40,370 nucleotides of DNA from an uncultured Clostridia bacterium. Its GTDB lineage: Bacteria; Bacillota; Clostridia; TANB77; CAG-508. Both the position numbers and the translations under genes were made by a program. The stretch's first letter is position 1. The number at the start of each line of letters is the position of its first letter. The notes below the pieces were generated by a model. It was not told the DNA's origin. It did not search any database and saw only the letters and a program-made list of their open reading frames with translations. Positions 33,704 through 40,370 of the stretch are shown here, one piece after another. The stretch lies in NCBI GenBank assembly GCA_934178555.1, contig CAKPQL010000015.1, positions 1 to 40,370 of the forward strand, read 5' to 3'.

Positions 33704-33982
33704 ATGAACAAAGCTGAATTAATCGCAGCAATAGCTGCAAAAACAGGAGAAACAAAAAAAAGTGCTGAAGCATCAGTTAATGCATTTGTAGATGTTGTTA
33801 CATCAGCATTAGCAAAAGGAGATAAAATACAATTAGTAGGATTCGGTTCTTTTGAAGTAAGAAAAAGAGCAGCTAGAAAAGGAAGAAACCCACAAACTAA
33901 AGAAGAAATAAAAATACCTGCATCTAAAGCTCCAGTATTCAAAGCTGGTAAAGCATTAAAAGATTTAGTTAATAAAAAATAA
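33704..33982 (+). CDS. hup: HU-family DNA-binding protein
   Basis: A 92-aa nucleoid protein that bends and compacts DNA as a dimer. It shows the full HU pattern: MNKAELIAAIAAKTGETKKSAEASVNAFVD, then GDKIQLVGFGSFEVRKRAARKGRNPQT (DNA-binding arms around residues 50-75) and KIPASKAPVFKAGKALKDLVN. The length is typical. A strong GGAGG ribosome binding site precedes the ATG. It is closed by the terminator at 34010. The 177-bp gap before it shows no gene and no convincing promoter. Confidence 0.97.
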   Translation: MNKAELIAAIAAKTGETKKSAEASVNAFVDVVTSALAKGDKIQLVGFGSFEVRKRAARKGRNPQTKEEIKIPASKAPVFKAGKALKDLVNKK

Positions 33983-34009
33983 GAATTTTAATAAATAATG
34001 AATTCATGG

Positions 34010-34038
34010 AGGATATAGGAAACTATATCCTTTTTTTT
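34010..34038 (+). terminator. terminator of the HU gene
   Basis: AGGATATAG (34010-34018) pairs with CTATATCCT (34023-34031) around a GAAA tetraloop, followed by eight Ts. Confidence 0.93.
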
Positions 34039-34122
34039 GCGTGAAAATTATGGAAAATATTTACTTTTATCCCATAAAGTGATAAAATATATTATGTATA
34101 TTATTATTTTGGAGGGAATTAT

Positions 34123-35394
34123 ATGAAAAATAAAATGATAAAGGGAATAAAAAAAGTAGAAGGTTTAAATTTAAAATTAGAAAGAGTTGGTGAAGACTTA
34201 CGTAAAGCTATAATAAATAACTCAAAAAAACAAAAAGAATTATTACAAGAATATAAAAAGATACAACAAAAAATACAAAGTGAAGAAGAAAAGATAAATG
34301 ATTTAAAAAGAGCTCAAGAAGAAAAAGAAAAAGAAATAAAGAGAAAAGAGGAAGAAGAATATAGAGAGATTGAACAAAAAGAAGAAGAAATAAAAAGAGA
34401 TATTGTAGAAAATAAAGATGAAAAACTAGAAAAAATGGTAAAAAAACAGGAAAAAATTGATGACAAATTAAAAAAATTAGAATATGATAGAGAATATTAC
34501 ATACAAACGTTAAATTATCTAAGTGTAGAACTACCTAAAGCAGAAGAGAGATTTTCTAATGCTAAAAACAATGGAGTTGTACAAGAATTAGTGGAAGCAA
34601 GCGAAAAATTAGAACATATGAAAAGAGAAAAAATTGAAGCAGATAAAAAACTTGATAAAACTAATGCTAGATTATCTATGGCAATGTTAATAAAAATAGT
34701 ATTAAATGATAGAAGCATTGAAAAAATAAAAAAGGTAATAGAAAAGTATAACGAAAATGCTAAAGAATATGGTTTAGAACCTGTGGATTTAGAACAGTTT
34801 GTAAAGGAACGAGAGTCTTTTAATCAATTAAAAAATATAAGAAAAGAACAACAAGGCAAATATTATAAAGATAAGTATATGGAAACTCTTGAGAATAACT
34901 TAAAAGAAGGAAAAGCAAAAGAGGCTAATGGAGAAAATATAAAAGATGATAATTTAGAAAGAATAAAAACATTAGATGATAAACAAAGAAAACAAATAGA
35001 ATTAGAATCTGAACAACGCCTAAAAGACAAAAGAAGAAACTCTTTTCCAGTGAAAACTATAAAAAATATAGGAAAAGGAATTGCTAAAGCAGCTGGCACT
35101 GTGGTTGGAGCAACGATATTAACTGCTAAATTTGTAGGAAAAAGTGCAAAAAAATTATGGAATAAGATAAGACGAGGAACAAATGACGGATTAACAGGTG
35201 TAAACAAATTAATGTTAGATGGAACTACAAAATTAAGAGAAAAATTAGAAAAAGATGCTAAAATTTATGACAATAGAAGAGAAAAACTTATTGAAAGTAT
35301 GAAAGCTGGAGTAGATGAAAATAAAGCTGTAGAAAATAGTAATGAAAAAAGTGAACAACAATCAAAAGATAATCAACAAAATTTAGAAAAATAA
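34123..35394 (+). CDS. long coiled-coil protein A, function unknown
   Basis: A 423-aa, highly charged cytoplasmic protein. Residues 15-200 are an almost continuous Lys/Glu coiled coil. A second helical stretch (200-300) precedes a distinct C-terminal domain (about 305-400: IKNIGKGIAKAAGTVVGA to FVGKSAKKLWNKIRRG to KLREKLEKDAKIYDNRREKL). No signal peptide is present. The C-terminal domain has one mildly hydrophobic, Ala/Val-rich stretch that could touch a membrane. The same C-terminal domain ends the next gene, so the two are paralogs. The ribosome binding site GGAGGG precedes the ATG. I cannot assign a function. The 18-bp gap to the next gene indicates an operon. Confidence 0.8.
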   Translation: MKNKMIKGIKKVEGLNLKLERVGEDLRKAIINNSKKQKELLQEYKKIQQKIQSEEEKINDLKRAQEEKEKEIKRKEEEEYREIEQKEEEIKRDIVENKDEKLEKMVKKQEKIDDKLKKLEYDREYYIQTLNYLSVELPKAEERFSNAKNNGVVQELVEASEKLEHMKREKIEADKKLDKTNARLSMAMLIKIVLNDRSIEKIKKVIEKYNENAKEYGLEPVDLEQFVKERESFNQLKNIRKEQQGKYYKDKYMETLENNLKEGKAKEANGENIKDDNLERIKTLDDKQRKQIELESEQRLKDKRRNSFPVKTIKNIGKGIAKAAGTVVGATILTAKFVGKSAKKLWNKIRRGTNDGLTGVNKLMLDGTTKLREKLEKDAKIYDNRREKLIESMKAGVDENKAVENSNEKSEQQSKDNQQNLEK

Positions 35395-35411
35395 TATGAG
35401 AGGAGGGACTT

Positions 35412-36779
35412 ATGAGCAAAAAAATAAGTATCATAGGCTACTGGGGATATATTCCGGCAAAGATTGCTAAAAAAGGTATTAATATTTTAGATAAACAAAT
35501 GCAAAAAAACGATAATAAAATAGATGAAATAGACAATGAAACAGAACGTGATCAAGATATAATAAATGAACTTGCACAGAAAACTGACAAAGAATCTCGA
35601 AGACAATGGAAATCTGAATATGGGAAAAATATTAATACGGTAAAAAGATTAGAGAAATCTAATGATATTTTAGACGGAATTAGAGTTGCAGGTGAAAAGA
35701 TAATATATAAACCAGTAAATCAGTTGGTAGCAAAACGTATACGAACAGAGAAAGAGATAGCAAATTTGCAAAATACAAAAAAACAAATAGAAGATAGACA
35801 AGAAGAAATAAAACAGGAAATGTTAAAAACAAATAGAATAGAAGTGAAGGATGATTTAAAGAAAGAGCTGACAAAATCACAAAATAAATTAAACAAAATT
35901 ACAAAACAAATATCAAAATTAAATATAAAATTAAGTAAAATTCTTCAAAAAATTGCTAAAATGCAAGAGATTATAGATGATGAGTTTGATATGGAAGAAG
36001 AATATAATATGCAAATAGAAGAAACACAACAGGGAAAAGAAAACTTAAAAGAAGAAGCAAGCTCAGAAAAAGAAATGTTAAAAGAAAATCCCCAAAAAGA
36101 AAGTGGGAAAAAGGTAGCAGTAAGAGCAGTGGCAAATGATAGCCCTGAAAAAGAAAGTGGGAAAAAAGTAGCAGTAAGAGCAGTGGCAAAAGATGGTCCT
36201 GAAAAAGAAAGTGGGAAAAAAGTAGCAGTAAGAGCAGTGGCAAAAGATAGTCCTGAAAAAGAAGATGCGGAAAAAGAAGTAGCAGTAAGCTCTGTGGAAA
36301 AAGATAGTCCTGAAAAAGAAGATGCGGAAAAAGAAGTAGCAGTAAGATCTGTGACAAAAGAGAATTCTGAAAAAAAGGATGCAGAAAAAGCAACAGTAGA
36401 TAAAAATTCAGAAAAAGAGAATACAGATGAAGAAAAACAAGTAAAAAAAGAAAGTATATTTCAAAAAATAAAAACTGTTGGTAAAAATATTGCTACTAAA
36501 GTTTCTGGGACAATAAAATATGTAGGTAGAAAAATTAAAAATGTTTGGAATAAATTTGCAAGTAAAGTCAATTTAGAATTTTCGAATATAAATAATGCGA
36601 TGTTAGAAAGTGCAAAAAAATCAGAAGAAAAATTAGCAAAAAATATTCAAACATTTGAAGAAAAAAGAAAAAATTTATTAAATGAGTTAAATGTAGAAAA
36701 CGAAGTTAAAATACCAGATGAATTTGATTCAAAAACAGAAGAACGTACTACTACAGTTGATAAAGAAAAAGATGATTAA
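35412..36779 (+). CDS. coiled-coil protein B with internal repeats, paralog of its neighbour
   Basis: A 455-aa, very hydrophilic protein. A short non-coiled N-terminus (SIIGYWGYIPAKIAKKG) is followed by coiled coil (about 25-200), then a low-complexity array of 18-19-residue repeats (227-332, unit PEKESGKKVAVRAVAKD). The C-terminal domain (about 350-425, IKTVGKNIATKVSGTIKYVGRKIKNVWNKFASK to SEEKLAKNIQTFEEKRKNLL) resembles the end of protein A. It begins 18 bp after protein A behind GAGGAGGG. No known family is recognised. Structural or envelope-associated roles are possible but unsupported. Confidence 0.8.
   Translation: MSKKISIIGYWGYIPAKIAKKGINILDKQMQKNDNKIDEIDNETERDQDIINELAQKTDKESRRQWKSEYGKNINTVKRLEKSNDILDGIRVAGEKIIYKPVNQLVAKRIRTEKEIANLQNTKKQIEDRQEEIKQEMLKTNRIEVKDDLKKELTKSQNKLNKITKQISKLNIKLSKILQKIAKMQEIIDDEFDMEEEYNMQIEETQQGKENLKEEASSEKEMLKENPQKESGKKVAVRAVANDSPEKESGKKVAVRAVAKDGPEKESGKKVAVRAVAKDSPEKEDAEKEVAVSSVEKDSPEKEDAEKEVAVRSVTKENSEKKDAEKATVDKNSEKENTDEEKQVKKESIFQKIKTVGKNIATKVSGTIKYVGRKIKNVWNKFASKVNLEFSNINNAMLESAKKSEEKLAKNIQTFEEKRKNLLNELNVENEVKIPDEFDSKTEERTTTVDKEKDD
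36090..36407 (+). repeat. in-frame minisatellite within coiled-coil gene B
   Basis: About six tandem units, the first three 54 bp long (starting 36090, 36144 and 36198) and the next two 57 bp (36252 and 36309), followed by a degenerate unit (36366). Units 2 and 3 are nearly identical in DNA, and so are 4 and 5, which shows recent expansion. All lengths are multiples of three, so the protein frame is kept. The encoded unit is basic/acidic with a VAVRAV centre. Confidence 0.9.
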
Positions 36780-36849
36780 TTGCAAAGAATGAAGAAATAT
36801 TTTAATCAAGAATATCTCTAAATACCTTACGGAAATCAATAAAAATCAC

Positions 36850-36878
36850 TTGACACAATAAGAAAAAAATGGTAAAAT
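36850..36878 (+). promoter_or_regulatory. str operon promoter
   Basis: TTGACA (36850-36855), a 17-nt spacer and TAAAAT (36873-36878) lie about 100 bp before rpsL. Transcription would start near 36885, at the base of a strong leader hairpin. Confidence 0.8.
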
Positions 36879-36882
36879 ATAA

Positions 36883-36910
36883 AGCACTGTTGTAAATATT
36901 CAACAGTGCT
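36883..36910 (+). promoter_or_regulatory. leader hairpin at the 5' end of the rpsL mRNA
   Basis: AGCACTGTTG (36883-36892) pairs perfectly with CAACAGTGCT (36901-36910) around an 8-nt loop, followed by TTAATTATTT. It would form the very 5' end of the str mRNA. The following T-run is interrupted, so it may be an attenuator or a 5'-stabilising structure. Confidence 0.65.
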
Positions 36911-36976
36911 TTAATTATTTACGAATAACCGTAGATAAAAGCAATTTATTATATATTTTTTATGGAGGTGAAAAAA

Positions 36977-37390
36977 TTGCCAACAATCAATCAATTAGTA
37001 AGAAAAGGTAGAAAAACAAGTACAACAAAATCAACTGCACCAGCTTTACAAAAAGGTTACAACTCAAAATTAAAAAGACAAACAAATAACAGAGCACCAC
37101 AAAAAAGAGGTGTATGTACAGTTGTAAAAACAGTAACACCTAAAAAGCCAAACTCAGCATTAAGAAAAGTAGCAAGGGTTAGACTTTCTAATGGTTATGA
37201 AGTAACATCTTATATCCCAGGTATAGGACACAATTTACAAGAGCATAGCGTTGTTCTTATAAGAGGTGGAAGGGTAAAAGATTTACCAGGTGTTAGATAC
37301 CACATAATTAGAGGTACTTTAGATACAGCTGGTGTTAAAGACAGAATGCAAGCTAGATCTAAATACGGAGCAAAAAAGCCAAAAGCTTAA
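36977..37390 (+). CDS. rpsL: 30S ribosomal protein S12
   Basis: A 137-aa small-subunit protein of the decoding centre, central to translation accuracy. Conserved segments are PTINQLVRKGR at the N-terminus, RGVCTVVKTVTPKKPNSALRKVARVRLSNG and GHNLQEHSVVLIRGGRVKDLPGVRYHIIRG. The lysines at the streptomycin-related positions (KKPNS and GRVKDLPG) are the wild-type kind. The start is TTG at 36977, six nucleotides after GGAGGTG. The upstream ATG overlaps that ribosome binding site and would add MEVKK. First gene of the str operon. S12 would be directly involved in any unusual frame behaviour, but its sequence looks normal. Confidence 0.97.
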   Translation: MPTINQLVRKGRKTSTTKSTAPALQKGYNSKLKRQTNNRAPQKRGVCTVVKTVTPKKPNSALRKVARVRLSNGYEVTSYIPGIGHNLQEHSVVLIRGGRVKDLPGVRYHIIRGTLDTAGVKDRMQARSKYGAKKPKA

Positions 37391-37545
37391 GATTAAAAAA
37401 TTAGTGCTAAAAAATATATAATAATTTGTTTAAACTACAAACTATAAATATAAATAATAGCACTATGCGGGAAAGTAAAACTTTCCAGAGTAACTTTAGA
37501 TATTTTTTAATATCTACCATAATAATAAAAAAGGAGTGAAGAATA
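37391..37545 (+). promoter_or_regulatory. structured rpsL-rpsG intercistronic region
   Basis: 155 bp with two inverted repeats: TAGTGCT (37402-37408) with AGCACTA (37459-37465), enclosing an AT-rich loop, and GGAAAGT (37470-37476) with ACTTTCC (37480-37486) around AAA. In E. coli the S12-S7 gap is the S7 regulatory site. Whether this structure binds S7 is not shown by sequence. Confidence 0.45.
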
Positions 37546-38016
37546 GTGCCTAGAAGAGGATATATTGCAAAAAGAGATGTTTTACCAGATCCAATATATA
37601 ATAGCAAAGTTGTTACAAAGTTAGTAAACAATGTAATGCTAGATGGTAAAAAAACAGTTGCTCAAAAAATAGTATATGGCGCGTTTGACATAATAAAAGA
37701 AAAAGAACAAAAAGATCCATTAGAAGTTTTTGAAGCAGCTTTAAATAATATAATGCCAGTTCTTGAAGTTAAAGCAAGAAGAGTTGGAGGAGCAACATAC
37801 CAAGTTCCTATGGAAATAAGACCAGAAAGAAGACAAACTTTAGGTTTAAGATGGTTAGTCGTTTATGCTAGAAACAGACATGAAAAAACAATGGCAGAAA
37901 AATTAGCAGGAGAAATAACTGATGCAATAGCTGGTAACGGTGGAGCATTTAAGAGAAAAGAAGAAATGCATAGAATGGCTGAAGCTAATAAAGCTTTTGC
38001 ACACTACAAATGGTAA
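37546..38016 (+). CDS. rpsG: 30S ribosomal protein S7
   Basis: A 156-aa primary rRNA-binding protein of the 30S head. Conserved segments are PRRGYIAKRDVLPDP at the N-terminus, VNNVMLDGKKTVAQKIVYGAFD, EVKARRVGGATYQVPMEIRPERR and the C-terminal NGGAFKRKEEMHRMAEANKAFAHYKW. The start is GTG at 37546, eight nucleotides after AAGGAGTG. Normal length. Second gene of the str operon, 27 bp before fusA. Confidence 0.98.
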   Translation: MPRRGYIAKRDVLPDPIYNSKVVTKLVNNVMLDGKKTVAQKIVYGAFDIIKEKEQKDPLEVFEAALNNIMPVLEVKARRVGGATYQVPMEIRPERRQTLGLRWLVVYARNRHEKTMAEKLAGEITDAIAGNGGAFKRKEEMHRMAEANKAFAHYKW

Positions 38017-38043
38017 AAAATTGAAAAATAGGAGGAAAAAAGG

Positions 38044-40128
38044 ATGGCTGGTAGAGCATATTCATTAGAAAAAACAAGAAATATAGGAATAATGGCCCAC
38101 ATTGATGCTGGAAAAACTACTACTACTGAAAGAATTTTATTCTATACAGGTATAAACCATAAAATAGGTGAAGTTCATGAAGGTGCTGCTACAATGGACT
38201 GGATGGAACAAGAACAAGAAAGAGGTATTACAATTACATCTGCAGCAACAACATGTTTTTGGATGAATAACAGAATCAATATAATTGATACACCAGGACA
38301 CGTAGATTTTACAGTAGAAGTTGAAAGATCTTTAAGAGTATTAGATGGTTCAGTTTTAGTTTTAGCAGCAAGAAGTGGTGTTCAACCTCAATCAGAAACA
38401 GTTTGGAGACAAGCTGATAAATATCATGTACCAAGAATGGCATATGTAAACAAAATGGATATGACTGGTGCTGATTTTTATGCATGCGTTGAGCAAATGA
38501 AATCAAGATTAAATGCAAACGCTATTCCAATCGAATTACCAATAGGAGCTGAAGATAATTTCCAAGGTATAGTAGATTTAGTAAAAATGAGAGCATTTGT
38601 TCATAAAGATGATTTAGGAAAAGTAATTGAAGAAACAGATATACCTGCAGATTTACAAGAAGCTGCAAACAAATATAGATCTGAAATGATTGAAGCAGCT
38701 GCTGAACAAGATGATGAATTAATGATGAAATACTTAGACGAAGGAGAATTATCAGAAGATGAAATAAGACTTGGTCTAAGAAAAGGAACAATAGCAAATA
38801 CAATAGTTCCTGTAACATGTGGTTCATCATATAAAAATAAAGGTGTACAAGAATTATTGGATGCAATAGTTTATTATATGCCATCACCATTAGATATACC
38901 ACATATAAAAGGTGTAACACCAGATGGTGAAGAAACAGAGAGAGTAACAGGAGATGATCAACCATTTGCAGCATTAGCATTTAAAATTGCTACAGATCCA
39001 TTTGTTGGAAAACTTTGTTTCTTTAGAGTATATTCTGGTACATTAGAGGCAGGATCTACAGTATTAAATGCAAATAAAGATAAAAAAGACAGAGTAGGAA
39101 GAATCCTTCAAATGCATGCTAACCATAGAGAAGACATAGAGAAAGTATATGCTGGAGATATAGCAGCAGCAGTTGGATTAAAAGAAGTAACAACAGGAGA
39201 TACTTTATGTGATATGGAACATCCTGTTATACTAGAATCAATGGAATTCCCAGAGCCTGTTATAGATATAGCAATAGAGCCAAAAGATAAAGTTGCACAA
39301 GAAAAAATGGCTATAGCATTATCAAAACTTGCAGAAGAAGATCCAACATTTAAAACATATACAGACCATGATAGTGGTCAAACAATTATAGCTGGAATGG
39401 GTGAATTACACCTAGATATAATTGTAGATAGATTAAAGAGGGAATTCAAGGTTGAATGTAATGTAGGTAAACCACAAGTTGCTTACAAAGAAACAATAAG
39501 AAATGCAGTTAGAGTAGAAGGAAAATTCATTCGTCAATCTGGTGGTCGTGGACAATATGGCCATGTATGGCTAGAGATGGAACCATTAGAGCCAGGTTCA
39601 GGAATTCAATTTGAGAGCAAAATCGTTGGTGGTGTTGTTCCAAAAGAATATGTAAAACCAGTTGAAGAAGGAATAAGAGAAGCTGCAGAAAGTGGAATTT
39701 TAGCTGGATATCCAGTTATAGACTTTAAAGCAACATTAGTAGATGGTTCTTACCACGATGTTGACTCTTCAGAAATGGCATTCAAAATAGCTGGTTCTAT
39801 GGCTTTTAAAGAGGGATGTAAAAAAGCAAAATCAGTTATATTAGAGCCAATAATGAAAGTTGAAATAACAGTTCCAGAAGAATATATGGGAGATGTTATA
39901 GGAGATATAAACTCAAGACGTGGAAGAATGGAAGGTATGGAAGCAAGAAATGGTTCTCAAATAATAAGAGGATTTATTCCATTATCTGAAATGTTTGGAT
40001 ACGCTACAGATTTACGTTCAAAAACACAAGGAAGAGGAACATATGCAATGGAACCAAGTCATTACGAAGAAGTTCCAAAATCTGTATTTGAAGCAATAGT
40101 AGCAAGCAGAACTAAAAAAGAAGATTAA
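38044..40128 (+). CDS. fusA: elongation factor G
   Basis: A 694-aa translocation GTPase. G-domain motifs are AHIDAGKTTTTERILFYTG (P-loop, about 18-36), the switch I region with EQERGITITSAA, DTPGHVDFT (switch II) and NKMD. Domains II-V follow, with the domain IV loop (GGRGQYGHVWLEMEP) and the C-terminal VEITVPEEYMGDVIGDINSRRG. The length is typical. The ribosome binding site GGAGG lies about 9 nt before the ATG. Third gene of the str operon. No in-frame CGG occurs in it. Confidence 0.98.
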   Translation: MAGRAYSLEKTRNIGIMAHIDAGKTTTTERILFYTGINHKIGEVHEGAATMDWMEQEQERGITITSAATTCFWMNNRINIIDTPGHVDFTVEVERSLRVLDGSVLVLAARSGVQPQSETVWRQADKYHVPRMAYVNKMDMTGADFYACVEQMKSRLNANAIPIELPIGAEDNFQGIVDLVKMRAFVHKDDLGKVIEETDIPADLQEAANKYRSEMIEAAAEQDDELMMKYLDEGELSEDEIRLGLRKGTIANTIVPVTCGSSYKNKGVQELLDAIVYYMPSPLDIPHIKGVTPDGEETERVTGDDQPFAALAFKIATDPFVGKLCFFRVYSGTLEAGSTVLNANKDKKDRVGRILQMHANHREDIEKVYAGDIAAAVGLKEVTTGDTLCDMEHPVILESMEFPEPVIDIAIEPKDKVAQEKMAIALSKLAEEDPTFKTYTDHDSGQTIIAGMGELHLDIIVDRLKREFKVECNVGKPQVAYKETIRNAVRVEGKFIRQSGGRGQYGHVWLEMEPLEPGSGIQFESKIVGGVVPKEYVKPVEEGIREAAESGILAGYPVIDFKATLVDGSYHDVDSSEMAFKIAGSMAFKEGCKKAKSVILEPIMKVEITVPEEYMGDVIGDINSRRGRMEGMEARNGSQIIRGFIPLSEMFGYATDLRSKTQGRGTYAMEPSHYEEVPKSVFEAIVASRTKKED

Positions 40129-40141
40129 TTAAATAAAACAC

Positions 40142-40170
40142 TTGCAATTTTTATGAAAATATTATAAAAT
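40142..40170 (+). promoter_or_regulatory. possible tuf promoter
   Basis: TTGCAA (40142-40147), a 17-nt spacer and TAAAAT (40165-40170) lie in the 111-bp fusA-tuf gap. No terminator is seen between the two genes, so tuf is probably read both from here and from the str promoter. Confidence 0.5.
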
Positions 40171-40239
40171 AGCAGTGCTTATAAATAGTTATCAAATTTA
40201 AAAAATAAAATAAATTAAAAAATAAGGAGGAATTCAAAA

Positions 40240-40370
40240 ATGGCAAAAGCTAAATTTGAAAGAACAAAACCACATGTTAACATTGGTACAATTGGTCACG
40301 TTGACCACGGAAAAACAACAACAACAGCAGCTATTACAAAATGGTTAGGATTATTAGGAAAAGCTCAATA
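40240..40370 (+). CDS. tuf: elongation factor Tu, 5' part only
   Basis: The first 43 codons of EF-Tu, cut by the window end. The sequence MAKAKFERTKPHVNIGTIG and the P-loop GHVDHGKTTTTAAI (GTP-binding) leave no doubt. EF-Tu delivers aminoacyl-tRNA to the ribosomal A site. The ribosome binding site AAGGAGG precedes the ATG. It follows fusA as the fourth gene of the str operon. Confidence 0.96.
   Translation, partial: MAKAKFERTKPHVNIGTIGHVDHGKTTTTAAITKWLGLLGKAQ

Noticed and set aside
35971..36393. 140-codon Leu/Phe-rich open frame on the minus strand
   Set aside because: It is the mirror of the Lys/Glu-rich repeat array in coiled-coil gene B. It is low complexity with no start signal.
36090..36407. 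CRISPR array
   Set aside because: The repeats are directly adjacent without unique spacers, encode protein in frame and no cas gene is near.
38522..38980. 152-codon Leu-rich open frame antisense to fusA
   Set aside because: fusA is unmistakable, and such Leu-rich frames are common shadows opposite AT-rich genes.

Overview
The window is AT-rich DNA from one low-GC Gram-positive chromosome, most likely an uncultured gut-type member of the Clostridia. Supporting signs are AGA-dominated arginine codons, strong AGGAGG-type ribosome binding sites, several TTG and GTG starts, a SpoIIE-type phosphatase, SpoVB/MurJ-type flippases, a 3D-domain cell wall protein and a Firmicutes-type rpsL-rpsG-fusA-tuf operon. 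The species cannot be named from this sequence.

Layout. 1-2485 is the right end of an integrated element: a small excisionase-like gene, a 60-aa ORF and a Tn916-type tyrosine integrase. It abuts an intact initiator tRNA-fMet gene and a second, truncated copy of that tRNA which still owns the consensus promoter. 2647-9426 holds small metabolic and housekeeping genes: an Fe/Mn-SOD-like protein, a PH-domain protein, a NUDIX hydrolase, arginase, purA, a DUF421 protein, hpt, a metallo-beta-lactamase-fold hydrolase and trmL. 9469-18094 holds tex, an MOP-family flippase, a monofunctional glycosyltransferase, a TSCPD protein, a G5/3D-domain protein and spoIIE. 18266-22126 is comM-dprA-yraN, followed by a D-2-hydroxyacid dehydrogenase. 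22164-23407 holds a YhcC-type radical SAM gene and tRNA-Cys/tRNA-Gly. 23541-29281 runs in one direction: a polytopic membrane protein, lspA, two pseudouridine synthases, an S1-domain protein and a replication-relaxation-like protein. 29339-31672 is an isolated VirD4-like coupling protein on the minus strand. 31895-36779 holds a second flippase, HU and two paralogous coiled-coil proteins. 36850 to the end is the str operon, with tuf cut off by the window edge.

Main observation. Only two genes look broken: comM (three breaks) and the S1-domain gene (one break). Each break is a +1 shift. In all four cases the codon met in the reading frame is CGG, and skipping its first C restores a GGN glycine codon at a strongly conserved glycine. 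Two of the four are the glycines of the ComM Walker A loop. I read all the other genes (about 11,850 codons) and found no other in-frame CGG, although CGG occurs some 65 times in the other two phases. CGA, CGC, CGT, AGA and AGG are all used normally. The four breaks therefore coincide exactly with the four in-frame CGG codons. The natural reading is that CGG is not an ordinary arginine codon in this organism. It would act instead as a +1 frameshift site, or equivalently CGGN would be read as a four-base glycine codon. Sequencing error is the main alternative and is testable from raw reads.
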